62,684 nt of DNA, taken from contig CBINGZ010000037.1 of assembly GCA_966250335.1 (NCBI GenBank), positions 1 to 62,684 of the forward strand, given 5' to 3'. The notes under the pieces are model-generated. The model searched no databases. It saw only the letters and a program-made list of their open reading frames with translations, and was not told where the DNA came from. This stretch comes from OLB7 sp966250335. GTDB lineage: Bacteria > Bacteroidota > Ignavibacteria > OLB7. Positions 35,025 through 43,649 of the stretch are shown here, piece by piece; the stretch's first letter is position 1; each line of letters starts with the position of its first letter. A program made the translations under genes and the position numbers.

Positions 35025-35459
35025 ATGCAGCCACTCTATGATCCGTTTCATGTGCAGCCGATGCGCGACGAGCTGACGGCGATAGGAGTCCAGGAACTCG
35101 TGACGCCGCAGCAGGTGGAGGATACGCTCGCACTGCCGGGAACGACGCTTGTGTTCGTCAACTCCGTCTGCGGATGCGCCGCGGGGGCCGCACGTCCGGC
35201 GCTCCGCCTTGCGCTCCGTCATTCGGTCCTTCCGGACAAGGTCGTGTCGGTCTTCGCCGGACAGGATCGTGAGGCGACGGAGCAGGCCAGGAAGCACTTC
35301 CTCGGCTATCCCCCCTCCTCCCCGCAGATCGCTCTCATGCGCGACGGCAAGGTCGTCCACATGATCCCGCGTCATCATATCGAGGGACGGAGCGCCGAGA
35401 TGATCGCCGAGAACCTGAAGGACGCGTTCGACGCGTACTGCGGCGTCAAGGCGGTATAA
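35025..35459 (+). CDS. Bacilliredoxin, BrxA/BrxB family
   Basis: A 144-residue thiol-disulfide protein that removes bacillithiol (or a similar thiol) from oxidised proteins. The family active site is VNSVCGCAAG (Cys-Gly-Cys at about 49-51), within a thioredoxin-like fold; PMRDELTAIGVQEL and HHIEGRSAEMIAENL are also typical. The CGC form is seen in BrxA. Length matches the family. A long leader (about 150 nt) with a palindrome precedes it. Confidence 0.9.
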   Translation: MQPLYDPFHVQPMRDELTAIGVQELVTPQQVEDTLALPGTTLVFVNSVCGCAAGAARPALRLALRHSVLPDKVVSVFAGQDREATEQARKHFLGYPPSSPQIALMRDGKVVHMIPRHHIEGRSAEMIAENLKDAFDAYCGVKAV

Positions 35460-35537
35460 GTTCAATGACGAGCGCCTCTTCGCCCGACGGCGGAGAGGCG
35501 TTTTCCACGTACCGGCCGGACGACCGGAGGGGGCAAT

Positions 35538-35789
35538 ATGAAGCCGTTCGCGCGGGACCCGTTCTCGCTGATGGCGTTCCATCGCGTGCTGATCGTATCG
35601 GCGGTTCTGCTCTGCCTGATCTACGGCACGCTGGAACTGGTCCGGAAGATCCCGGTCGACCCGGTCGGGGCGGTGGTCCGCGCCTCGATCGCGTTCGTGA
35701 TCGCTCTGGGGCTCGTCTATTATCTGCGGCGGCTGGGACGGAAGGCGACGTCCGGGCCTACGTCCGGGCGCTCCCTACGGGAGCCGTAG
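35538..35789 (+). CDS. Small two-helix membrane protein
   Basis: An 83-residue protein with two hydrophobic segments (VLIVSAVLLCLIYGTLELV and ASIAFVIALGLVYYL) and positively charged flanks. It is preceded by a good Shine-Dalgarno (GGAGGGGG, 35527-35534) and lies 78 bp after the bacilliredoxin gene. No family was recognised. Confidence 0.55.
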   Translation: MKPFARDPFSLMAFHRVLIVSAVLLCLIYGTLELVRKIPVDPVGAVVRASIAFVIALGLVYYLRRLGRKATSGPTSGRSLREP

Positions 35790-35943
35790 ATACGGATTCC
35801 GCAGGTTTACATAGAAGACTTCCTTGTGAGGCGCGGGGAGTGCCCGCATCGCAAGACCTCACGCATCCAACGATGAACGCTCCATGCGCAGCGGCGCATC
35901 CGAGCCGTCCTATCAATCACATCTTCAGCATTACACGCACAAC

Positions 35944-37059
35944 ATGATTATCGGCGTACCTCGCGAAATCAAGACGAACGAGAACCGTGTCGGTGTCGTC
36001 CCGTCCGGAGTTGAGCTTCTGATCGAAGGGGGACACAAGGTTCTGGTGGAAAAGAACGCAGGCGTAGGGTCGGGATTCCATGACGACGCCTACATCCAGG
36101 CCGGCGCAACGATCGTCGACACTCCGGCCGACGTCTACGGCGGGGCCGATATGATCGTCAAGGTGAAGGAGCCGATCGCGCCGGAGTACGGGCTGATCCG
36201 CTCGGGGCAGATCCTCTTCACCTACTTCCATTTTGCCGCCAGCCGCGAGCTGACCGACGCGATCATCAACAGCGGCTCGGTCGCCGTCGCCTACGAGACG
36301 GTGGTCGAGCGGGACGGATCGCTTCCGCTGCTGGTTCCGATGTCCGAGGTCGCCGGCCGCATGGCCCCCCAGGAGGGAGCGAAATATCTGGAGAAGACAT
36401 TCGGCGGCCGCGGCGTTCTTCTGGGAGGTATCCCGGGGACCCGTCCGGCCGACGTGCTGGTGATCGGCGGCGGCGTTGTGGGAACCCAGGCCGCGAAGAT
36501 CGCCGCGGGCTTCGGCGCCACGGTGACGATCATGGATAAGAGCCTCCCCCGTCTCCGCTACCTGGACGACGTCATGCCGCGCAACGTGCAGACCGTGGTC
36601 TCGACCCCGTCGTCGATCCGCCATGCGGTTCCGCACGCCGACCTGATCATCGGCGCCGTGCTGATTCCGGGCGCCAAGGCCCCGGCTCTGGTCAAGCGCG
36701 ATATGTTCCCGACCATGCGCGAGGGAACGGTGATCGTCGACGTGGCGGTGGATCAGGGGGGCTGCGTGGAGACGACCCGTCCCACGACCCACTCCGACCC
36801 CGTCTACACGATCGACGGCATCGTCCACTACTGCGTGGCGAACATGCCGGGCGCCGTTCCCCGCACCTCGACCATCGGTCTGACGAACGCGACCCTCCCC
36901 TACATGCTCCAGCTCGCCGATCTCGGCTGGGAGGCTGCGCTCGCCAAGAACGCCGGTCTGCGCGAGGGATTGAATATCGTGGACGGACGCATTACGCACC
37001 AGGGAGTCGCCGAGGCGTTCGAGATGGAGTACACGCCGGTGGACGAAGTCTTCGCGTGA
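35944..37059 (+). CDS. ald: Alanine dehydrogenase
   Basis: Oxidises L-alanine to pyruvate and ammonia with NAD+, or runs in reverse. The 371-residue protein starts MIIGVPREIKTNENRVGVVPSG (Arg in the pyruvate site), and has the VKVKEPIAPEYGLI loop with Lys, TYFHFAASREL with catalytic His, the NAD-binding VLVIGGGVVGTQAAKIAAGFGA and the DVAVDQGGC motif with Asp. All key residues are present. The ATG at 35944 aligns with family starts; the upstream in-frame extension is not part of the protein. Confidence 0.95.
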   Translation: MIIGVPREIKTNENRVGVVPSGVELLIEGGHKVLVEKNAGVGSGFHDDAYIQAGATIVDTPADVYGGADMIVKVKEPIAPEYGLIRSGQILFTYFHFAASRELTDAIINSGSVAVAYETVVERDGSLPLLVPMSEVAGRMAPQEGAKYLEKTFGGRGVLLGGIPGTRPADVLVIGGGVVGTQAAKIAAGFGATVTIMDKSLPRLRYLDDVMPRNVQTVVSTPSSIRHAVPHADLIIGAVLIPGAKAPALVKRDMFPTMREGTVIVDVAVDQGGCVETTRPTTHSDPVYTIDGIVHYCVANMPGAVPRTSTIGLTNATLPYMLQLADLGWEAALAKNAGLREGLNIVDGRITHQGVAEAFEMEYTPVDEVFA

Positions 37060-37133
37060 TCTCCCGAGCTCGCCGACAGAATCATTGATCATAGAGGGGC
37101 GGCTTCGGTCGCCCTTCCCATTACGGAGATACC

Positions 37134-37643
37134 ATGAGCCTCATAGAGTTCGATAATCTTCCCGCCGGATCGCGGCTGTTCATCTTCAACACCGAACGCC
37201 CGCTGACCGCGGACGAGTCGATCGGGTTCGCCGATCATATCCGGGGATTTCTCGACCAGTGGACGACGCACAAGCAGGAGATGAGCGTCGGATTCCGCAT
37301 GCTCCACAACCGTTTCCTGATGATCGGGGTCGACGAGTCGAAGCTCCCCCCCTCGGGCTGCTCGATCGACGACCTGACGAGATATCTGACGGGACTGGGA
37401 CGCGCGACCGGCATCGAGATCGTCGACGCCCCCGATCTCTGTTTCGTCGCCGACGACGGCAGCGTGCAGTGCGTCGACCGCGCGCGGTTCGCAGCCCTGG
37501 CCGAGCAGGGAGAGATCACCACCGGCACGATCGTCTTCGACAGAACCGTGGGCCGCACATCCGATCTCGACCGCTGGAGCATACCGGCCGGCGAGTCATG
37601 GCACGCCCGCGCCTTCGACCTGAAAGCCGCCACGACGCCGTGA
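37134..37643 (+). CDS. Conserved small Bacteroidota protein (often mislabelled ABC ATPase)
   Basis: A 169-residue soluble protein. Visible conserved strings are SRLFIFNTERPLTADES, FLDQWTTHKQEMS, LHNRFLMIGVDE and SGCSIDDLTRYL. I recognise this as a family widespread in Bacteroidota that databases sometimes call ABC transporter ATPase, although it has no Walker A, signature or Walker B motif. The SGCSID segment with its Cys may be functional. True role unknown. It follows ald by 74 bp in the same direction. Confidence 0.7.
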   Translation: MSLIEFDNLPAGSRLFIFNTERPLTADESIGFADHIRGFLDQWTTHKQEMSVGFRMLHNRFLMIGVDESKLPPSGCSIDDLTRYLTGLGRATGIEIVDAPDLCFVADDGSVQCVDRARFAALAEQGEITTGTIVFDRTVGRTSDLDRWSIPAGESWHARAFDLKAATTP

Positions 37644-37711
37644 GGTGAGAGGGATCGCAAGCCGATCATCATCGCACCACGCCCGAGGCAAGAAAACATC
37701 CGGCAGAGATA

Positions 37712-37904
37712 TTCGCCCCTTCCAGCCCCGAAGGGGCGAACCATTTATAGCAATATCATCTCCCGATTCATCGTAAGCGCCGAAGGTGCGTACCATTTCT
37801 CTCCCTCATCGATGGCGGATGAAGAATGGTGCGCACCTTCGGCGCTTCAAGAAAAAAACATCGCCTTCGGCTACAAATGGGTGCTCCCTTCGGGAGCCCA
37901 TTTC
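37712..37904. repeat. Cluster of cTTCGg hairpin repeats with CCATTT tail
   Basis: About 190 bases hold five short hairpin units built on CCGAAGG or its complement CCTTCGG. Unit 1 (37712-37740) has a 10-bp perfect stem, 37712-37721 with 37731-37740, followed by CCATTTATAG. Units 2 (37775-37800) and 3 (37823-37847) are a near-perfect 25-bp inverted pair. Unit 4 (37861-37873) and unit 5 (37875-37904, stem GCTCCC/GGGAGC inside AAATGGG/CCCATTT) follow in the same inverted sense. The consensus on one strand is roughly GCGCCGAAGGTGCGTACCA followed by TTTATAG. It resembles a bacterial interspersed palindromic element family; there are no cas genes and no regular spacers. Confidence 0.7.
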
Positions 37905-38109
37905 CTGATATCCGTTACCGCTTCGGCATATCGTGTATACCGGCCACCGATCTGATATACCACCCGCTAATTCACGCAAGCAGGTGTTTCCTTCAGACAT
38001 CATCGCTTCGCAATCCAATATTCCCTTACAACTCCCCCCTCTCTTCTCTTAACTCTGTGTCCTCTGTGGCTCCCTGTTTTTTTCTCTTCATTGAGAACCA
38101 CCCGACCAA
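37905..38109. other. Intergenic remainder after the hairpin cluster
   Basis: About 200 bases, AT-richer than average, with no open frame showing family features. It separates the repeat cluster from the convergent end of the NAD(P)-binding gene. No clear terminator was seen. Confidence 0.3.
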
Positions 38110-38772
38110 TCAACCCTTCGCCAGCTCCACAATATCCCGCACTTCAAGCACCTGCTTCCCATACCCCTTGCGCGCCGCATTTATCATCGCCAGCCCCATT
38201 TCCTTCAACGTCGACACATAGCCACGCGCCACGAGCTTCAGCAGAGGATACGCCCAGCTTATATAGCGATACAAGGAGAGGGTGTTCCGCAACCCCTTCG
38301 TCGGCTGCATATAGCCGGGACGGAAATTGTAGACGGCGCGAAACGGAAGCCTCGTCAGCGCCAGCTCGGTCTGCCCCTTCACCCTCGCCCACATCACCTT
38401 CCCCTTCCCCGTGCCGTCGGTGTGGGAGCCGGAGATGTAGCAGAAGGTCATGTCGGGGTTGAGGCGAGCGAGCGTTTCGGCGACATGCATTGTCAGCGTG
38501 TAGGTCACCTTGCGATACTCTCCCTCGTTCATCCCGATCGACGAGACGCCCAGACAGAAGAAGCAGGCGTTGTACCCCTTCAACCCGTTCTCGATCGACG
38601 AGAGATCGTAGAGATCGCCGTGAACGATCTCCTTCAGCTTCGGATGGGTGACGCCGCACGACCGTCTCCCCAGCACCAGCACCGCCTCGACATCCTCATG
38701 TTCCAGGCACTCGTGCAGCACCCCTTCACCGACCATGCCGGTGGCTCCCGTTATGATGGCGCGTAACTTCAT
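38110..38772 (-). CDS. NAD(P)H-binding epimerase-like protein
   Basis: A 220-residue short Rossmann protein. It begins MKLRAIITGATGMVGEGVL, an atypical SDR glycine motif TGATGMVG (9-16), followed by VLVLGRRSCG, the ACFFCLGVSS loop and a segment FCYISGSHTDGTGKGKVMWARVK that replaces the usual YxxxK. It resembles NAD-dependent epimerase/oxidoreductase proteins of the HTATIP2-like group. Substrate unknown. Confidence 0.8.
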   Translation of the reverse strand: MKLRAIITGATGMVGEGVLHECLEHEDVEAVLVLGRRSCGVTHPKLKEIVHGDLYDLSSIENGLKGYNACFFCLGVSSIGMNEGEYRKVTYTLTMHVAETLARLNPDMTFCYISGSHTDGTGKGKVMWARVKGQTELALTRLPFRAVYNFRPGYMQPTKGLRNTLSLYRYISWAYPLLKLVARGYVSTLKEMGLAMINAARKGYGKQVLEVRDIVELAKG

Positions 38773-38878
38773 GCGATATGCTCGTGAATGTTCGACCGCC
38801 CTGCGCGGACGATACGTGTTGATCTCTTTGTAAACACGGAGGGGGAACGGAGGAGCGAACCGCGGGTTGCACGGCAGA

Positions 38879-40501
38879 TTATTTCACATCGTGCGCCCTC
38901 GGGTCTCCCTCCATCTCCCAGCGCGTGAACAGTTCCTCCATCCTTGCGCGAAGAGCGATCCCCTTCGACGCGGGGAATTCCAGCATCGCGAAATAGTGAT
39001 CCTCCCCGATCGGCCTTCCCCCCAGATCCCGATATTTTTCCGCCAGTCCCGCGTGGGTCAGGAGAAGTATCCTTGGACGATCGAATGCCGCGCGGTCGCC
39101 GAAACGTTCCTCCTTGTCGATCCCCTGGAAATAGGTCACCATGCGATCGTTCCTGATCCCCGGCTCGGCGAAACGGACCTGCGGCATGTAGACCTGCAGG
39201 ATGCGGGCGTTGATGAACTGCCTCCCCGCCGGATCGAGCACCACCAGCGTGGAGTCGCGACCCACGGAGACGCCACGTCCGATCATGACCGTCGCCGACT
39301 CCACCTGCGCGTCGTTTGCGCGGATGCGGGCGAGCGAGGGGACGTAGACCGAGAGGGTTCGTCCGATCACCGACGACGCCCGCTGGCCCGTGCTCCGGTT
39401 CCGCGGAGCAAGGGTCGTGAAGGGGGGCGGAGAGATATACGGGACGAGAAGGAACACTGCAAGCCCCGTTCCCATCAGCGTCGCGTAGATCCCCCTGCGC
39501 GTCCGTTGCGAGGGCTCCGCAGCGATGCATCGCATCATGAGGAGATACAGCGCGGGAAGAATCAGAAGCAGATATCCCTTGGTATAGATGACCAGGAGAA
39601 AAAAGAGCGACGGAGGGATGATCCAGAGAAGCATGATCACCCCGGCGCGCCGATTCCCTCGTCCGGATCGTGCCGAACGGATGAGCCTCATCCCCCCGAC
39701 CGCAAGATATATCGCTCCAAGATTGAGCGTCCACGCCGTCGTGATCACGAACCCCGCCACGTTGCCGACGAAGGTCCCGTCGCTGCTGGTGGAGAGATTC
39801 GAGGCGGAGCGGAGATAGGCGTCCACTCCCCCTTCCAGCCCGATCACGACCGGAAGCCAGGCCGCGACGCCGACGACCGCCCCGACGACGAAGAGGAGCA
39901 GATCGGCGATCGTGATCTCACTCTTCCCGAATCGCGAAACGACGATGTAGAGATACGCCGGAGCCAGCAGCAGCAGCGACGTCCCCCTGACTCCGAGCGC
40001 CAGCCCGACCACGATCCCGGCCGGGAGCCACCATCTCTTCCGCGCCTTCAGGAAGAGAAGAATCACGGCGCTTCCGATCATGGCGTCGAACGCGTAGTTC
40101 TCGGTCACCGAACCGTAGTACCAAAAGAGAGGGTTGAAGGCGAAGAGCGCGGCGCACGGCAAGGCATATCGTTCCCCAATCCATTGCCGCGCCGGCAGAT
40201 AGATGAAGAGGACGGCGGCGACGGAACAGAGAACGACGACGATCAGAATCCCGGTGTGATCGTCCCCGGCGACCCACGCGGCCCCCTTGCATAACGCGAT
40301 ATAGACGGGATATCCCGGCGGATGCGGTCGCTCCTCGGCGATCGAGTAGCTCTGCATTCCGAGCATGTAATTGCCGGGATCGAGACCGGAGAGATGCCGT
40401 TCCGCCGTCAGAAGACGGCTCAGCGCCGTCAGAGCAAGCAGAAGCAGGAGCGCCGCGCGGCCCGATCGATCGAGCGCGCCGGCTGATGGAAATATCGCCA
40501 T
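38879..40501 (-). CDS. GT-C membrane glycosyltransferase (GT39/DUF2723-like)
   Basis: A 540-residue protein with roughly ten hydrophobic segments followed by a soluble C-terminal domain of about 150 residues. The luminal loop after helix 1 contains LDPGNYMLGMQSYSIAEERPHPPGYPVY, the acidic Asp/Glu plus HPPGYP motif typical of polyprenyl-phosphate-dependent GT-C enzymes and of the DUF2723 group. Such enzymes attach sugars to proteins or lipids in the periplasm. The ATG at 40501 is chosen as it directly precedes the first helix; ATG at 40579 is an alternative. Confidence 0.78.
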   Translation of the reverse strand: MAIFPSAGALDRSGRAALLLLLALTALSRLLTAERHLSGLDPGNYMLGMQSYSIAEERPHPPGYPVYIALCKGAAWVAGDDHTGILIVVVLCSVAAVLFIYLPARQWIGERYALPCAALFAFNPLFWYYGSVTENYAFDAMIGSAVILLFLKARKRWWLPAGIVVGLALGVRGTSLLLLAPAYLYIVVSRFGKSEITIADLLLFVVGAVVGVAAWLPVVIGLEGGVDAYLRSASNLSTSSDGTFVGNVAGFVITTAWTLNLGAIYLAVGGMRLIRSARSGRGNRRAGVIMLLWIIPPSLFFLLVIYTKGYLLLILPALYLLMMRCIAAEPSQRTRRGIYATLMGTGLAVFLLVPYISPPPFTTLAPRNRSTGQRASSVIGRTLSVYVPSLARIRANDAQVESATVMIGRGVSVGRDSTLVVLDPAGRQFINARILQVYMPQVRFAEPGIRNDRMVTYFQGIDKEERFGDRAAFDRPRILLLTHAGLAEKYRDLGGRPIGEDHYFAMLEFPASKGIALRARMEELFTRWEMEGDPRAHDVK

Positions 40502-40784
40502 GCGGAGACGTTGAGACCTCACGGAAACTGAACGCTCCCGCCCGGAGAAGAGCGGAGCGCCGGAACTTACCGATTCCATCCCGACCGAGCGTCGCTCCCG
40601 TTCCCGGGCCGACCTCTGGCCCCGATCGAACCGGCCGGAACCATCCCTCACTGTCGCGAAGTGTCATGAACGGTCGCCGCGATTGCAAGTGTGGGGCGGT
40701 TTCGGTTTATTTGCCCCTCTTCGGACGTTCGTCACAGACATCTCCCGGTCGGACATCTTACCAGTCACACAAAGAACTTCATCC
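40502..40784. promoter_or_regulatory. Divergent region with probable enolase promoter
   Basis: TTG at 40683-40685, 20 bases, then TTTATTTGCCC from 40706 differs from the TAnnTTTG element by one base and shares the downstream CCC seen at several other promoters here. It would give an enolase leader of about 65 nt. Upstream is GC-rich sequence with no gene. Confidence 0.4.
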
Positions 40785-42077
40785 ATGTCGATCATTCAAG
40801 ACCTGTACGCGCGGCAGATTCTCGATTCACGCGGCAACCCCACCGTCGAGGTGGAAGTGGTGCTGGAGGACGGCACCATCGGGCGCGCCGCGGTTCCCTC
40901 CGGCGCCTCGACCGGCGAACATGAAGCCGTGGAGCTTCGCGACGGCGACGAGAGGCAGTATCTGGGACGCTCGGTCATGAGGGCGGTCGGCAACGTGAAC
41001 GAAATCATATCGGATGAGCTGATCGGACTCCCGGCCGACGACCAGGCGCTGATCGACGCCGTGATGATCGAACTGGACGACACCGAGAACAAGTCGAACC
41101 TGGGGGCCAACGCCATCCTCGGCGTCTCGATGGCGGTCGCCCACGCGTCGGCGGAACTCCATCGCGTTCCGCTCTACCGCTACCTGGGAGGGGTCAACGC
41201 GCGGACCCTTCCGGTCCCCCTGATGAACATTCTCAACGGCGGAAAGCATGCCGACAACAACGTCGATTTCCAGGAGTTCATGATCGTCCCGGTCGGCGCC
41301 GATTCCTTCTCCGAGTCGCTCCGGATGGGGACCGAGGTCTTCCACACGCTCCGGAAGGTCCTGTCGGAGAAGGGCTACAGCACCGGTGTCGGCGACGAAG
41401 GGGGCTTCGCTCCCTCCCTCTCCTCGAACGAGGAGGCGCTCCAGGTGATCATGACGGCGATCGAGCGGGCGGGCTACACGCCGGGGGACTCGATCTGGCT
41501 GGCGCTCGACGTCGCCTCCAGCGAGATGTGGAGCGACGGCGGGTATCGTCTCTTCAAGTCCGATCCCTCGACCGTGAAGAGCCCGGAGGAGATGATCGAG
41601 TGGTACAAGGATCTCACGAAGAGATATCCGATCATCTCGATCGAGGACGGCATGGCCGAGAACGACTGGGAGGGCTGGCGGAAGCTCACCGAGGCGATCG
41701 GGAGCGAGATCCAGCTTGTGGGGGATGATCTCTTCGTGACCAACAGCTCCTTCCTGACGCGCGGCATCGGCTCGCGCGTGGCGAACTCGATCCTGGTGAA
41801 GCTCAACCAGATCGGCACCGTCTCCGAGACACTCTCGGTGGTGGAGATGGCGCAGCGGAACAGGTACACGGCGGTCATATCGCACCGTTCCGGGGAGACC
41901 GAGGATACGACGATCGCCGACCTTGCCGTGGCGACGAACGCCGGACAGATCAAGGCGGGCTCGGCAAGCAGGACCGATCGGGTCGCGAAGTACAACCAGC
42001 TTCTGCGGATCGAGGAACAGCTCGGCGCCACCGCGGAGTTCGCCGGCGAATCGGCGTTCGGAAAGGGGATCCTCTAG
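40785..42077 (+). CDS. eno: Enolase
   Basis: Converts 2-phosphoglycerate to phosphoenolpyruvate. Full-length (430 residues) with ARQILDSRGNPTVEVEV at the N-terminus, PSGASTGEHEA, GVGDEGGFAPSL, the Mg-binding SIEDGMAENDW and VGDDLFVTNS, the signature ILVKLNQIGTVSETL with the catalytic Lys, and SHRSGETED. The ATG at 40785 gives the canonical MSIIQDLYARQ start. Confidence 0.97.
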   Translation: MSIIQDLYARQILDSRGNPTVEVEVVLEDGTIGRAAVPSGASTGEHEAVELRDGDERQYLGRSVMRAVGNVNEIISDELIGLPADDQALIDAVMIELDDTENKSNLGANAILGVSMAVAHASAELHRVPLYRYLGGVNARTLPVPLMNILNGGKHADNNVDFQEFMIVPVGADSFSESLRMGTEVFHTLRKVLSEKGYSTGVGDEGGFAPSLSSNEEALQVIMTAIERAGYTPGDSIWLALDVASSEMWSDGGYRLFKSDPSTVKSPEEMIEWYKDLTKRYPIISIEDGMAENDWEGWRKLTEAIGSEIQLVGDDLFVTNSSFLTRGIGSRVANSILVKLNQIGTVSETLSVVEMAQRNRYTAVISHRSGETEDTTIADLAVATNAGQIKAGSASRTDRVAKYNQLLRIEEQLGATAEFAGESAFGKGIL

Positions 42078-42172
42078 GGGAATTCTCTCATCGCCGATGC
42101 TGTTAGGCTCAGTCCGGATTCCCGACGGAATCGGGACGTTCGTCAACTCGAACCTTTCTCCTATCCATTATC

Positions 42173-43576
42173 ATGGCAATCGTTTTTGGAACCGACGGAT
42201 GGCGCGGGGTCATCGCCGATGACTTCACGTTCGCCAACGTGGAACTGGTCGCGCGCGCGGCTGCGCAGTTCTTCAAGAAAGAGTCGAACATCGAGCGGGG
42301 GGTGGTCGTCGGCTACGACGCCCGCTTCCTCTCCGGGCGGTTCGCCGCAAGCGTGGCGCGCGTCCTTGCCGCCGAAGGGATCACCGTCTGGCTGACCGAC
42401 GGTATCTCCTCCACCCCGCAGGTCTCGCTCGCCGCCAGGCAGAAACGCCTGGCGGGGGGGATCATCATCACGGCAAGCCACAACCCCGCCGAGTACAACG
42501 GCTTCAAGCTGAAGGCGGGCTACGGCGGACCCTCCACGCCGGAGGATATCGCGAAGGTGCAGGCGTTCGTGACGAAGTACGAGACCGCCCCGCCGAAGCC
42601 GAAACGCCTGGCCGATATCGGCGAGCTGGTCAAGGGGAAGCAGGTACGTCCCTTCGACTCCAAGCGGGCGTACGTCGATTACGTCAAGAAGAAGATAGAT
42701 CTTGATGCGATCAACAATGCCGGCTTCAGGGTGCTCTACGACCCGATGTTCGGCTCCGGTATCGACACGCTCGATCTCCTTCTTCCCAACGTCGACCAGA
42801 TCCACAACGAGCACAACCCGGCGTTCGGCGATCTGGATCATCCCGAGCCGATGGGAGAATATCTCGGCGCCCTGATCGACAAGGTCCGCTCCGGCGGCTA
42901 CACGGTCGGGCTTGCCACCGACGGCGACGCCGACCGACTTGGGACGGTGGATGAGAACGGAAACTTCGTCGACTCCCACAGGATCTTCGTCCTCCTGATG
43001 AAATATCTCTACGAGGATCGCGGCCGCAAGGGAGCCGTCGCCAAGACGATCTCCCTTACCACGATGATCGACGACTACTGCAAGCGGAAGCGGATCAAGA
43101 TGCACGAGACCCCGGTCGGGTTCAAGTATATCGCAAAGCTCATGACGACCGAGAAGATCGTCATCGGCGGCGAGGAGTCCGGAGGGCTGGGGACCAACCT
43201 CCATATTCCGGAGCGCGACGGTATATTCAACGGCCTGCTGGTGCTGGAGATGATGGCGCGGCGCGGAAGAACCCTCGGCGAGCTTTCGGCGGAGCTGGAT
43301 GAGGAGTTCGGCCCGCACCGCTACAGAAGGGTCGACCAGCGGATGACCGTGGAGCAGAAGGATCGCATCCTGGCCCGCGCGAAGGGGGGGGTCGAGAACC
43401 TGGGCCCGTACGCGGTGACCGGAAGCAGCACGCTCGACGGCTACAAGTTCTTCGTGGAGAACGGCTGGCTCCTTATCAGGGCCTCCGGCACCGAACCGCT
43501 CCTCCGCTACTACGCCGAGGGGGACACGAACGAGAAGGTGGACGCGCTCCTTCAGGCGGGTCTGACGCTCAAGTGA
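42173..43576 (+). CDS. Phosphoglucomutase/phosphomannomutase family protein
   Basis: Interconverts hexose 1- and 6-phosphates. The 467-residue protein begins IVFGTDGWRGVI, has the phosphoserine loop IITASHNPAEYNG (Ser102), the Mg loop TDGDADRLG, the sugar-binding GGEESGG and the phosphate-binding RASGTEPLLRYY. All four domains are present. It follows enolase by 95 bp and precedes a GalT-like gene, suggesting a sugar-1-phosphate route toward nucleotide sugars for the envelope genes downstream. Confidence 0.94.
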   Translation: MAIVFGTDGWRGVIADDFTFANVELVARAAAQFFKKESNIERGVVVGYDARFLSGRFAASVARVLAAEGITVWLTDGISSTPQVSLAARQKRLAGGIIITASHNPAEYNGFKLKAGYGGPSTPEDIAKVQAFVTKYETAPPKPKRLADIGELVKGKQVRPFDSKRAYVDYVKKKIDLDAINNAGFRVLYDPMFGSGIDTLDLLLPNVDQIHNEHNPAFGDLDHPEPMGEYLGALIDKVRSGGYTVGLATDGDADRLGTVDENGNFVDSHRIFVLLMKYLYEDRGRKGAVAKTISLTTMIDDYCKRKRIKMHETPVGFKYIAKLMTTEKIVIGGEESGGLGTNLHIPERDGIFNGLLVLEMMARRGRTLGELSAELDEEFGPHRYRRVDQRMTVEQKDRILARAKGGVENLGPYAVTGSSTLDGYKFFVENGWLLIRASGTEPLLRYYAEGDTNEKVDALLQAGLTLK

Positions 43577-43649
43577 TCCCGCCCGACCGCACAGAGCTGC
43601 TCCCTTTGCGAACCGGATTCACGGTGGACGGCATATCTCAATCGTCGCG

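Noticed and set aside
37712..37904. Possible CRISPR array
   Set aside because: Units are hairpins in both orientations at irregular distances, spacers are not uniform, and no cas gene is present.
42117..42136. Hairpin between eno and the phosphohexomutase gene as terminator
   Set aside because: Only a 6-bp stem and no T-run; too weak to claim.
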